A stretch of 64,000 nt of DNA from Lachnospiraceae bacterium. GTDB lineage: Bacteria; Bacillota; Clostridia; Lachnospirales; Anaerotignaceae. Position 1 is the stretch's first letter. Each line of letters begins with the position of its first letter. The stretch lies in the NCBI GenBank assembly GCA_910576545.1, contig CAJTKM010000012.1, positions 1 through 64,000 of the forward strand, written 5' to 3'. This document shows, one piece after another, positions 7,963 to 16,500 of this stretch. The notes under the pieces are model-generated. The model saw nothing but the letters and a program-made list of their open reading frames with translations, did not search any database and was not told the DNA's origin. Both the position numbers and the translations under genes were made by a program.

Positions 7963-8126
7963 CATTTTTGTCGATAAATATTCCATAAAAAACGCCCGTC
8001 TTTTATGGTAATAGCGACAACTTTTCCCTGCATCGGCTCCTGAAAAAACAACCAAAAGCCGCATGGGAATTCTGGTCCCGTCCAAGCTGCGTTTATTGGA
8101 GAATATCGCCGCAGGATACTCTGCAC
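7959..8126 (-). CDS. Possible small protein, 55 aa
   Basis: A GTG at 8124-8126 is preceded by AAAGGAG at about 7 nt, a good site. The product is aromatic-rich at its end (CGFWLFF, GRFLWNIYR) and matches no family I know. Its stop overlaps the bcd -35 box. The stretch between bcd and tuf holds no other candidate. It could be a chance frame. Confidence 0.3.
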   Translation of the reverse strand: MQSILRRYSPINAAWTGPEFPCGFWLFFQEPMQGKVVAITIKDGRFLWNIYRQKC

Positions 8127-8395
8127 CGCCCTTCTCCTTTGTAAAATTTGCATTCCCACAGCCGTTTTTTTCTGTCAGTGCAAAAAAGCACGTCAGATTA
8201 TTTCGTATGCGAATGATTCAGTCGAAAAAATAACAGCCGCACCAGCTGGAATCTCTTTTGTACTCTTTCACTTTACACCATTGTCTAATCTCTGTCAATA
8301 TAATTCGTACAGAAACTATTTTTTCCACAATTTCATTGTCAGACATCTTCCTGTCATATTGACTAAAAGAACGCAGGCTTCCTGTGATTTCAAGC

Positions 8396-8430
8396 AAAAA
8401 AAAGGCGGCACAGCTTTCGCCATGCCGCCT
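8396..8430 (-). terminator. Terminator of the str operon after tuf
   Basis: GGCGGCA (8404-8410) and TGCCGCC (8423-8429) form a 7-bp stem; on the minus strand eight T follow. It lies about 30 nt after the tuf stop. Confidence 0.88.
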
Positions 8431-8460
8431 CCGCGTACATTCCTGAAATATTTTCTTCGA

Positions 8461-9654
8461 TTACTCGATAACTTCTACTACGGAACCTGCGCCAACTGTT
8501 CTGCCGCCTTCACGGATAGAGAATTTAACACCCTGATCCATAGCAACGGGAGTGATCAGTTCGATTGTCATTTCAACGTTATCACCAGGCATGCACATCT
8601 CTGTGCCAGCAGGCAGGCTGATTACACCTGTAACGTCTGTTGTTCTGAAATAGAACTGAGGTCTGTAGTTGTTGAAGAAAGGTGTATGACGGCCACCCTC
8701 TTCTTTGCTCAGTACGTAAACCTGAGCTTTGAATTTTGTGTGAGGTGTGATGGAACCGGGTTTTGCCAGCACCTGGCCTCTTTCGATTTCGTTTCTCTGA
8801 ACGCCGCGCAGCAGTACGCCGATGTTATCGCCAGCTTCTGCCTGATCCAGCAGCTTTCTGAACATCTCAACACCTGTTACAACAACTTTTCTGATTTCTT
8901 CTGTCAGACCAACGATTTCAACTTCATCCTGAACCTTAACAACGCCAGCTTCTACTCTGCCTGTTGCAACCGTACCACGGCCTGTGATGGAGAATACGTC
9001 CTCAACGGGCATCAGGAAAGGCTTGTCTGTGTCACGTTTGGGTGTAGGGATATAAGCTTCTACCTGCTCAAACAGTTCAAGGATCTTGTCGCCCCATGCG
9101 CCGCTGGGATCCTGCAGAGCCTGGAACGCGGAACCTCTGATAACAGGGATGTCATCGCCGGGGAATTCATACTCGCTCAGCAGCTCTCTGATTTCCATTT
9201 CAACCAGGTCAAGCAGTTCTTCGTCCTCAACCATGTCGCATTTGTTCATGAATACAACGATATAAGGAACGCCTACCTGTCTGGAAAGCAGGATATGCTC
9301 TCTTGTCTGAGCCATAGGGCCGTCTGTTGCTGCTACTACCAGAATAGCACCGTCCATCTGAGCTGCGCCTGTGATCATGTTCTTTACATAGTCAGCGTGG
9401 CCCGGGCAGTCAACGTGCGCATAGTGTCTTGCAGGTGTTTCATACTCAACGTGCGCTGTGGAAATTGTGATGCCACGTTCTCTTTCTTCGGGTGCTTTGT
9501 CGATGTTTTCGAAAGCAACCGCCTCACCGATCTGGTATCTCTCGTGCAGTGTCTTTGTGATCGCTGCTGTCAGTGTTGTTTTGCCGTGGTCAACGTGACC
9601 GATCGTACCAATATTCATATGAGGTTTGGTTCTTTCAAATTTTTGCTTAGCCAT
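8461..9654 (-). CDS. tuf: Translation elongation factor Tu
   Basis: A 397-aa GTPase that brings aminoacyl-tRNA to the ribosome. G motifs: GHVDHGKTT (G1), DCPGHADY (G3) and NKCDM (G4), followed by domains 2 and 3 of normal length. AAGGAGG lies 9 nt before the ATG. It is last in the str operon but also has its own promoter at 9737-9765, which would allow the high level the factor needs. No second tuf copy is in the window. Confidence 0.98.
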   Translation of the reverse strand: MAKQKFERTKPHMNIGTIGHVDHGKTTLTAAITKTLHERYQIGEAVAFENIDKAPEERERGITISTAHVEYETPARHYAHVDCPGHADYVKNMITGAAQMDGAILVVAATDGPMAQTREHILLSRQVGVPYIVVFMNKCDMVEDEELLDLVEMEIRELLSEYEFPGDDIPVIRGSAFQALQDPSGAWGDKILELFEQVEAYIPTPKRDTDKPFLMPVEDVFSITGRGTVATGRVEAGVVKVQDEVEIVGLTEEIRKVVVTGVEMFRKLLDQAEAGDNIGVLLRGVQRNEIERGQVLAKPGSITPHTKFKAQVYVLSKEEGGRHTPFFNNYRPQFYFRTTDVTGVISLPAGTEMCMPGDNVEMTIELITPVAMDQGVKFSIREGGRTVGAGSVVEVIE

Positions 9655-9736
9655 TTTTTGTAATCCTCCTTAAATTAAGTTGTTGGAAATCTGCCGATTC
9701 CGAAATCATTTTCAGAAATGTTCTCCATCGTCTTTC

Positions 9737-9765
9737 ATTATATTAGACTTCCTGTTTTTTTGCAA
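9737..9765 (-). promoter_or_regulatory. Internal SigA-type promoter before tuf
   Basis: On the minus strand TTGCAA (9760-9765), a 17-bp spacer and a perfect TATAAT (9737-9742), about 85 nt before tuf. It lies in the 200-nt gap between fusA and tuf, together with a short hairpin AGGGGC/GCCCCT at 9816-9829. Confidence 0.7.
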
Positions 9766-9855
9766 TACCAAAAATCCAATTATATACAGTATTTTTAGGC
9801 GTTCCGCTGTTCCGCAGGGGCAAGCCCCTCAAAAACAGCCCCCTGATAGCTCTTA

Positions 9856-11940
9856 TCAGCCCTTCTTGCCGTCGAGAACCTTCTCCTGTACGGATTTCGG
9901 GCAGGGTTCATAGTGGTCAACTTCCATAACGTAGTTACCACGGCCCTGAGATTTGGAACGCAGGTCTGTGGAATAGCCGAACATTTCAGCCAGGGGCACA
10001 TAAGAGTGGATAACCTGGACGCCGTTTCTTGCCTCCATACCCTCGATACGTCCACGGCGGCTGTTAATATCGCCGATAACATCGCCCATATATTCCTCAG
10101 GCACTGTAACAGTAACCTTCATGATAGGCTCCAGCAGTATTGCATCGCCCTTTCTCATCGCTTCCTTGAACGCCATGGAACCGGCAATCTGGTAAGCGGA
10201 TTCAGAGGAGTCTACTTCATGGTAGGAACCATCGTAAACTTCCGCCTTAACGCCCAGTACGGGATAGCCGCCCAGAATACCGCTCTGCATCGCCTGCTGG
10301 ATGCCCTTGTCAATCGCAGGAATATATTCTTTGGGGATGGAACCGCCGACTGTTGCGTTTACAAATTCATAGTTATGGTCTGCATCTGTGGGAATCGGGA
10401 AGAACCGAACCTTACAGTGACCATACTGACCGCGGCCGCCGGACTGGCGTACAAATTTACCTTCCACGTCAACCGCCTTGCGGAATGTCTCTTTATAGGA
10501 AACCTGAGGCGCACCTACGTTAGCCTCTACCTTGAATTCTCTCAGCAGACGGTCAACGATGATTTCCAGATGCAGCTCACCCATACCGGCGATGATGGTA
10601 TCGCCTGTTTCCGGGTTGGTGTATGTCTTGAATGTCGGGTCTTCTTCTGCCAGCTTCGCCAGAGCAACGCCCATTTTGTCACGTCCAGCCTTCGTTTTAG
10701 GCTCAATCGCAACCTCAATAACGGGTTCAGGGAATACCATGGATTCCAGAATAACCTCGTGCTCCTCATCACAGATGGTGTCGCCTGTTGTTGTCAGCTT
10801 AAAGCCAACCGCCGCAGCGATATCACCGGAATAAACCTTGTCGATTTCCTCCCTGTGATTTGCGTGCATCTGCAAAATACGGCCAACGCGTTCTTTTTTG
10901 CCCTTTGTGGAGTTGTACACATAAGTGCCGGAATCCAGTGTGCCGGAGTACACGCGGAAGAACGCCAGTTTTCCTACAAACGGGTCATTCATGATCTTGA
11001 ACGCCAGAGCGGAGAAAGGCTCCTCGTCAGAAGAATGTCTTTCTGTTTCTTCGCCTGTTTCGGGGTCAATACCCTTGATTGCGGGAATATCTGTGGGTGC
11101 GGGCATATACTCAATTACGCCGTCCAGCAGCTTCTGTACGCCTTTGTTTCTGTATGCGGAGCCGCAGAATACAGGGATAATCTCACACGCAATACAAGCC
11201 TTGCGCAGTGCTGCCTTCAGCTCTTCCTCGGAAATTTCTTCCTCGCCAAAGAACTTCTCCATCAGGGACTCATCTGTCTCGCAGATTGCCTCTACCATTT
11301 TTGCGCGGTACTCTTCCGCCTTTTCCAAATAATCAGCAGGGATATCTTCTTCATCAATCTCCTTGCCCAAATCATCTTCGAAAATATACGCTTTCATCTT
11401 CATCAGGTCGATGATGCCGACGAAATCGCTTTCTGTACCGATAGGCAGTGTAACGGCTACGGGGTTGCAGCCCAGCCTGTCTACCATCATCTGAAGCACG
11501 TTGTAGAAATCCGCGCCCATGATGTCCATTTTGTTTACAAACGCCATTCTGGGTACGTTGTAGTTATCCGCCTGACGCCATACAGTTTCGGACTGAGGCT
11601 CTACGCCGCCCTTTGCGCAGAAAACGCAGACAGCGCCGTCCAGGACACGAAGGGAACGTTCTACTTCAACTGTGAAGTCAACGTGTCCGGGTGTGTCAAT
11701 AATATTGATTCTGTTTTCGTTCCAATGGCAGGTTGTCGCCGCGGATGTGATTGTGATGCCTCTTTCCTGTTCCTGCTCCATCCAGTCCATCGTCGCCGTA
11801 CCCTCGTGGGTATCGCCGATTTTGTAATTCCGTCCGGTGTAGAACAGGATACGCTCCGTAAGGGTAGTCTTACCAGCGTCAATATGCGCCATAATACCGA
11901 TGTTTCTGGTCTTGGCAAGCGGATACGCTCTGTTTGCCAC
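9856..11940 (-). CDS. fusA: Translation elongation factor G
   Basis: A 694-aa translocase GTPase with all five domains. G motifs: [17 protein letters not shown] and [10 protein letters not shown]. The start is a GTG at 11938-11940 with AAGGAGG about 7 nt upstream. The protein ends near KKG as usual. It follows rpsG by 110 nt, a gap that holds a 10-bp stem-loop at 11978-12010. Length and order fit the standard str operon. Confidence 0.98.
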   Translation of the reverse strand: MANRAYPLAKTRNIGIMAHIDAGKTTLTERILFYTGRNYKIGDTHEGTATMDWMEQEQERGITITSAATTCHWNENRINIIDTPGHVDFTVEVERSLRVLDGAVCVFCAKGGVEPQSETVWRQADNYNVPRMAFVNKMDIMGADFYNVLQMMVDRLGCNPVAVTLPIGTESDFVGIIDLMKMKAYIFEDDLGKEIDEEDIPADYLEKAEEYRAKMVEAICETDESLMEKFFGEEEISEEELKAALRKACIACEIIPVFCGSAYRNKGVQKLLDGVIEYMPAPTDIPAIKGIDPETGEETERHSSDEEPFSALAFKIMNDPFVGKLAFFRVYSGTLDSGTYVYNSTKGKKERVGRILQMHANHREEIDKVYSGDIAAAVGFKLTTTGDTICDEEHEVILESMVFPEPVIEVAIEPKTKAGRDKMGVALAKLAEEDPTFKTYTNPETGDTIIAGMGELHLEIIVDRLLREFKVEANVGAPQVSYKETFRKAVDVEGKFVRQSGGRGQYGHCKVRFFPIPTDADHNYEFVNATVGGSIPKEYIPAIDKGIQQAMQSGILGGYPVLGVKAEVYDGSYHEVDSSESAYQIAGSMAFKEAMRKGDAILLEPIMKVTVTVPEEYMGDVIGDINSRRGRIEGMEARNGVQVIHSYVPLAEMFGYSTDLRSKSQGRGNYVMEVDHYEPCPKSVQEKVLDGKKG

Positions 11941-11977
11941 GCTTACTCCTCCTTTATGCTGTCCTCAGGGTCTGGCT

Positions 11978-12010
11978 GGGAAAAACTCCAAGCCTCTGAA
12001 AGTTTTTCCC
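11978..12010 (-). promoter_or_regulatory. Stem-loop between rpsG and fusA
   Basis: GGGAAAAACT (11978-11987) is perfectly complementary to AGTTTTTCCC (12001-12010) with a 13-nt loop. On the minus strand no T-run follows, so it is more likely an RNA-processing or stability element than a terminator. Confidence 0.45.
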
Positions 12011-12050
12011 AAAGCCCTGCTTTTCATTCTTTGCCGCCAAAAATGGCTGA

Positions 12051-12521
12051 TTACCACTTGAAGTGGGAGAAAGCCTTGTTGGCTTCTGCCATCTTGTGTG
12101 TTTCGTCTTTCTTCTTGCATGCGCCGCCGGCGTTGTTCAGCGCGTCCATGATTTCGCCTGCAAGGCGGTCAACCATAGTTTTCTCGCCGCGTTTTCTGGA
12201 ATAAATGGTCAGCCATCTCAGACCCAGTGTCTGACGTCTTTCAGGACGGATTTCCATAGGCACCTGATAGGTTGCACCGCCGACACGGCGGGCCTTAACC
12301 TCCAGCACGGGCATGATATTGCCCAGAGCTTCCTCAAACGCTTCCAGGGGCTCTTTCCCTGTTTTTTCCGCTACTTTGTCAAACGCACCATAAACGATTT
12401 TCTCTGCTACGCCCTTTTTGCCGTCCAGCATAATGCTGTTGATGAGTTTCGTCACCAGCTTGCTGTTGTAGATAGGGTCAGCGAGAACCTCTCTTTTCGC
12501 AACATGTCCTTTTCTTGGCAC
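12051..12521 (-). CDS. rpsG: 30S ribosomal protein S7
   Basis: A 156-aa protein that nucleates the head of the small subunit and lies near the E site. It begins [16 protein letters not shown] and contains [20 protein letters not shown], both typical. The start is GTG (12519-12521) behind AAGGAGG. The 155-nt gap before it contains the hairpin CATGGAC/GTCCATG, a candidate S7 autoregulatory site since S7 represses its own operon in some bacteria; that is inference. Confidence 0.98.
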   Translation of the reverse strand: MPRKGHVAKREVLADPIYNSKLVTKLINSIMLDGKKGVAEKIVYGAFDKVAEKTGKEPLEAFEEALGNIMPVLEVKARRVGGATYQVPMEIRPERRQTLGLRWLTIYSRKRGEKTMVDRLAGEIMDALNNAGGACKKKDETHKMAEANKAFSHFKW

Positions 12522-12676
12522 GATTCTTCCCTCCTTAATGAATAAAAGCTATTCTCGGTACTTCATGGACCCGCAGTCCATGTTTTCATGCCTTATCTTA
12601 TCAATGTATCCCGTCTAAGCAATCGCAGATTGTATTGATTCCCATAAGGCATAATTTCCTTTTCGGTCAAATGATA

Positions 12677-13096
12677 TTACTTTTTGGCTTTCGGGCGTTT
12701 TGCGCCGTACTTGGATCTTGCCTGCATTCTGTTTGCAACGCCGGCTGTATCCAGAGTGCCTCTTACGATGTGGTAACGCACACCGGGAAGGTCTTTTACT
12801 CTGCCGCCCCTGATTAGCACGACGCTGTGCTCCTGAAGGTTGTGACCTTCGCCGGGGATATACGCGGTAACTTCAATACCGTTGGAAAGACGAACTCTGG
12901 CGATTTTCCTGAGCGCGGAGTTAGGCTTTTTCGGTGTGGAAGTTTTTACAGCTGTGCAAACGCCTCTTTTCTGAGGAGAGGAAACGTCTGTTGCTTTTTT
13001 CTGGAGAGAATTCAGCCCCTTCTGCAATGCGGGTGCTGTGGATTTTTTCTCAACAGTCTGTCTGCCCTTTCTTACTAACTGGTTAAACGTAGGCAT
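12677..13096 (-). CDS. rpsL: 30S ribosomal protein S12
   Basis: A 139-aa decoding-centre protein. I start at the ATG at 13094-13096, which has AGGAGG 8 nt upstream, rather than at a GTG three codons earlier inside the ribosome binding site region. [11 protein letters not shown] and [12 protein letters not shown] are unchanged at the lysines where streptomycin-resistance changes occur, so the protein looks streptomycin sensitive. First gene of the str operon, promoter at 13207-13235. Confidence 0.98.
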   Translation of the reverse strand: MPTFNQLVRKGRQTVEKKSTAPALQKGLNSLQKKATDVSSPQKRGVCTAVKTSTPKKPNSALRKIARVRLSNGIEVTAYIPGEGHNLQEHSVVLIRGGRVKDLPGVRYHIVRGTLDTAGVANRMQARSKYGAKRPKAKK

Positions 13097-13206
13097 TAAC
13101 TGCACCTCCTTAATAGAATCATACGATCTGCTTTTGCAATATCTCTTTTTTCCGTACCGTCCTTACGCGCCTGCTTAGAAAAGCCCATAAAAACGGACAC
13201 TGAGCT

Positions 13207-13235
13207 ATTTTATCATCTGCCCCGCAAAAAGTCAA
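13207..13235 (-). promoter_or_regulatory. SigA-type promoter of the str operon
   Basis: On the minus strand TTGACT (13230-13235), a 17-bp spacer and TAAAAT (13207-13212), giving a leader of about 100 nt before rpsL. Confidence 0.8.
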
Positions 13236-13413
13236 GTTTTTTTCGCGAAAAATGCGGCGAAAAATGCGGTGAAAAGCGAAAACCTCAGGGCTTTCACCTT
13301 TAGACCCTTTTTTCTGCAAAACTTTATTTCGCGGGACAGCTTTCTGAATTTTACTGCTATGAAAACCGATGCACTGGAATTCTATCCCCCGCCGCATTTC
13401 ATGCGGCGGAAAA

Positions 13414-13470
13414 TCGGGGTCTGGGGCATGATGCCCCAGCGGGGTAGTGGGGCGGCGCACTACGGTCTTA
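13414..13470 (+). repeat. Intergenic GC-rich hairpin repeat, copy D
   Basis: CTGGGGCAT/ATGCCCCAG (13421-13439) forms a near-perfect palindrome and is followed by GCGGGGTAGTGGGGCGGCGC and CTACGGTCTTA, a close match to the end of the copies at 41002-41098. A second palindrome, CCGCCGCAT/ATGCGGCGG, lies just before it. The stretch 13236-13468 holds no gene. Confidence 0.55.
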
Positions 13471-13497
13471 AAACAAAGAAAGCCCTTTCGGGCCCTC
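13469..13497 (-). terminator. Terminator after the SLH protein gene
   Basis: GCCC and GGGC flank a four-base loop (13482-13493); on the minus strand a T-rich tail follows. It lies 20-45 nt after the stop of the SLH gene. Confidence 0.6.
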
Positions 13498-13514
13498 TCT
13501 GTTTTTGCTTATGT

Positions 13515-16500
13515 TTATACTATTGTAATCTCAAAATACATTGTCGCAATAGCCGCATTGCCGTTTGCGTCTGTAACGCGCACCGTACGGCTCAGCAGTA
13601 TCACGCCCTTGGCGTTCACATTCACCAGTGTATTATCCAGCGCCTGCAGCGCCGCACCAGTCGCTCCATTGCTCTCGACCTTCCAAACCACGCTGTCCGC
13701 CGCCGCATTTGCGGGAAGTGTGTCCAGCCCATTCAAGGCAATAACCGCCCCAACGTTCCGCTGGTATTTCTTCGCGTTCGTAATAACCTGGCCGTTCGGC
13801 AGTGTCACCGTGCCGACCTGTACAGCCGGAGGCGTTACAACCGGCGTCTGTCCATCAGGCTCAACGGGCTCCACAGGTGTCACCGGTTCCGCAGGTGCGT
13901 TCGGCTGTCCGCCTTCCGCGGGCTCCTGCGGCTCTGTCGGCGTCTGTTCCGGCTCCTGTGTTTCAGGCGCATCGTTCTTCGGTTCGCCCGGCAGTACTGT
14001 GATTGTGAAATATTCCGTCGTCGTGCTGTTCTGCACCGTTGCCGCAATCGTCACCGTACCCGCCTGTTCCGCACTCATCACGCCATCGCGGATTGCCGCG
14101 CCAGTCGCGCCGGCGTCCCTGATGCTCCAGTCAATCTTTCTCATCGCGCTGGAAACGCCGTTCACCGTGCCGGAAAGAGTCAGTGTTTCGCCCGCCTTAA
14201 AGGAATCCGCGCATGTCAGCGCAATCCCCTGTTTCTGCTCAGGTTTCTGTTCCGGCTCAGGCTCCTGTACCTTTTCAGGCTCCTGCACCTTTTCCGGTTC
14301 CTTCGTGGGTTCTTTTACAGGCTCCTGTACTTTTTCAGGCTCTTTCTCAGGTTCCTGCTTCTGTTCCGGTTCCACCGTCACAGCCGGGGCTGCCGGTTTG
14401 CTCTGGATTTCCCTTTGAGGGATAAAGCTGAACGTCCTCGGAGGGGTCGGCTGCTGCTGTACTGTCGTACTCTGGCTTGCCGGAGCCGCGGAATCAGGCT
14501 CATCGGGCTCATCACTGCCACCGCCAGTTGGACTTGCCGTTACCATAAAGTCTGCCTTGCCAGTCCCAATGTACTCATCACCACCAATGGTCTTTTTAAC
14601 CGTAATATGCAGGGAATGCGGTCCAGGCTTATCTGATAAAGCTCCTACCGTTTTCACGTCATTAGGGTCCCATGTTAATCCAGAATCTTCGTCATTTCCT
14701 GCACCCCATTCTAATGTTACTTCAGTGTTGCCCGTTTCATCTTTTAACTCCGCTACGATTTCTATATCTAGGTCTTCTGTCCAGCTATCTCCAAACCCTT
14801 TCACCTCAAAGGTAAATGAAATTTCTTCATTTACTGGAACTTCAGCATTCGCCGGCACTATACTTGTAATCTTAACCTCCGGCTTGACTGTTATCGTCAC
14901 AGGGGCTGACGTTATACCGCCAGCAGACGCTGTAATGTTTGTTTTGCCTGCATTTTTTGCCGTAACCACGCCAGTGCTTTCATTTATCCCTGCAACATCC
15001 GGAGCACTGGATGCCCATGTCACTAGCGCACCCGTATCAGCAGGTGTCACTTTTGCCGTCAAATCCAATGTAGCTTCCGCAAACAACTCATGGTTTTCGC
15101 CCTCTATCACAACGCTCTGCACTCCGCCTCCTGTTCCAGCCGCTTTAACTGTAACTGCACAAGTATCTCGATACGCATAGTCAGTTGTTGTAACAGTAAT
15201 GTTCGCAGTACCTTCTTTAACCGCTGTCACCAGACCCGATTGGTCTACACTTGCAACTACAAAGCCTTCGGTTCGAGTATCACTTTCCCACGTCACCGTC
15301 TTAGTGTCCGGACGCATTGTTGTGGTTAACTGGTAGGTTTGCCCTGCTTCCAACGTTATGCTCTTTTGATTCAATACAAGCCCGTTAACAGTCACAGTAC
15401 AGCTTGCTGTTTTACTGTTGTCCGCTTTCGATGTCACGGTAATACTTGCTGTGCCAGGTTTTTTCGGCGTAATCTCACAGCTATTACCACTTGGAGAAAT
15501 ATCAATAACATCGGCACCTGTAGCAATGGCCCATTCTACCCCTTGATTCGCTGCACTTTCCGGCGTCACTATTGCAGTCAGTTCGCCTTTTTGTTTTTGA
15601 ACATCGTTTCCATTTTTTTCTAGAGTCAGACTTGTTTTATCAAGGGTAATCTCTGTATCAGACGGCCCGTTTCCACTCACCGTCACTTGGCAGGTCGCTT
15701 TAATGGTATTATCCGTCTTCAGTGCCGCAGTAATCGTTGCTGTGCCCGGTGCTTTTGCCGTTACTACGCCGTTCGCCACTGTTGCAACGGCCGCATCACT
15801 CGTGCTCCATGTCACGCTTTTATCCGTTAAGCTGTCGGGTTTGACCGATGCTGTCAGCGTTTCCGCCCCCCCTACCGACAGCGTAAGGGTACCCTTATTC
15901 AAGCTGATACTTTTCGTTTCCGTTGCCGGTGTTTTTACCGTCACTGTACATGATGCTTCAAATCCTCCGTCCGACGTCTTTGCCGTAATGGTCGCCGTGC
16001 CCTGCGCAACAGCCGTAACCGTACCATTATTGATATCGACTGTCGCAATGTTCGGTTTGCTCGTGCTCCACGTCACCGCCTTGTTTGTTGCATTCTCCGG
16101 GGCAACAGTCGCTGTCAGCTTTTCCGTCTGGCCTTCGTCCAGGCTGAGTGTTGTTTCATTCAGGCTCACGCCCGTTACTTCTACTTTAGTTCCGTCATCC
16201 GAAACCTTCACGTTGCAGGTCGCCGTATAGCCAGTGTCATCTTCCCCCGCATTGACAGGCTTCACCGTAACCGTGATTACCGCTTCCCCGTTCTCCTTCG
16301 CATTCAAATACGTTCGTTTAATGCTGTCCGAATTTTTTTTATTCGGCTCAACAACCGACGTATCGCTGGAACTCCATGTGATGATTGAAAATCCTGCCGT
16401 ATCCGGCTCCAAAACTGCCTCCAGCTGGTTGTCGGTTGTCCCTTTCTTCAGGCTGATGCCTGTCGTTATTTTGTCCTTATATTTGATTGCCACACCAGTC

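Noticed and set aside
9913-12204. A 763-codon open frame on the plus strand
   Set aside because: It is antisense to fusA, rich in Cys, and arises from the codon pattern of the real gene; no start site.
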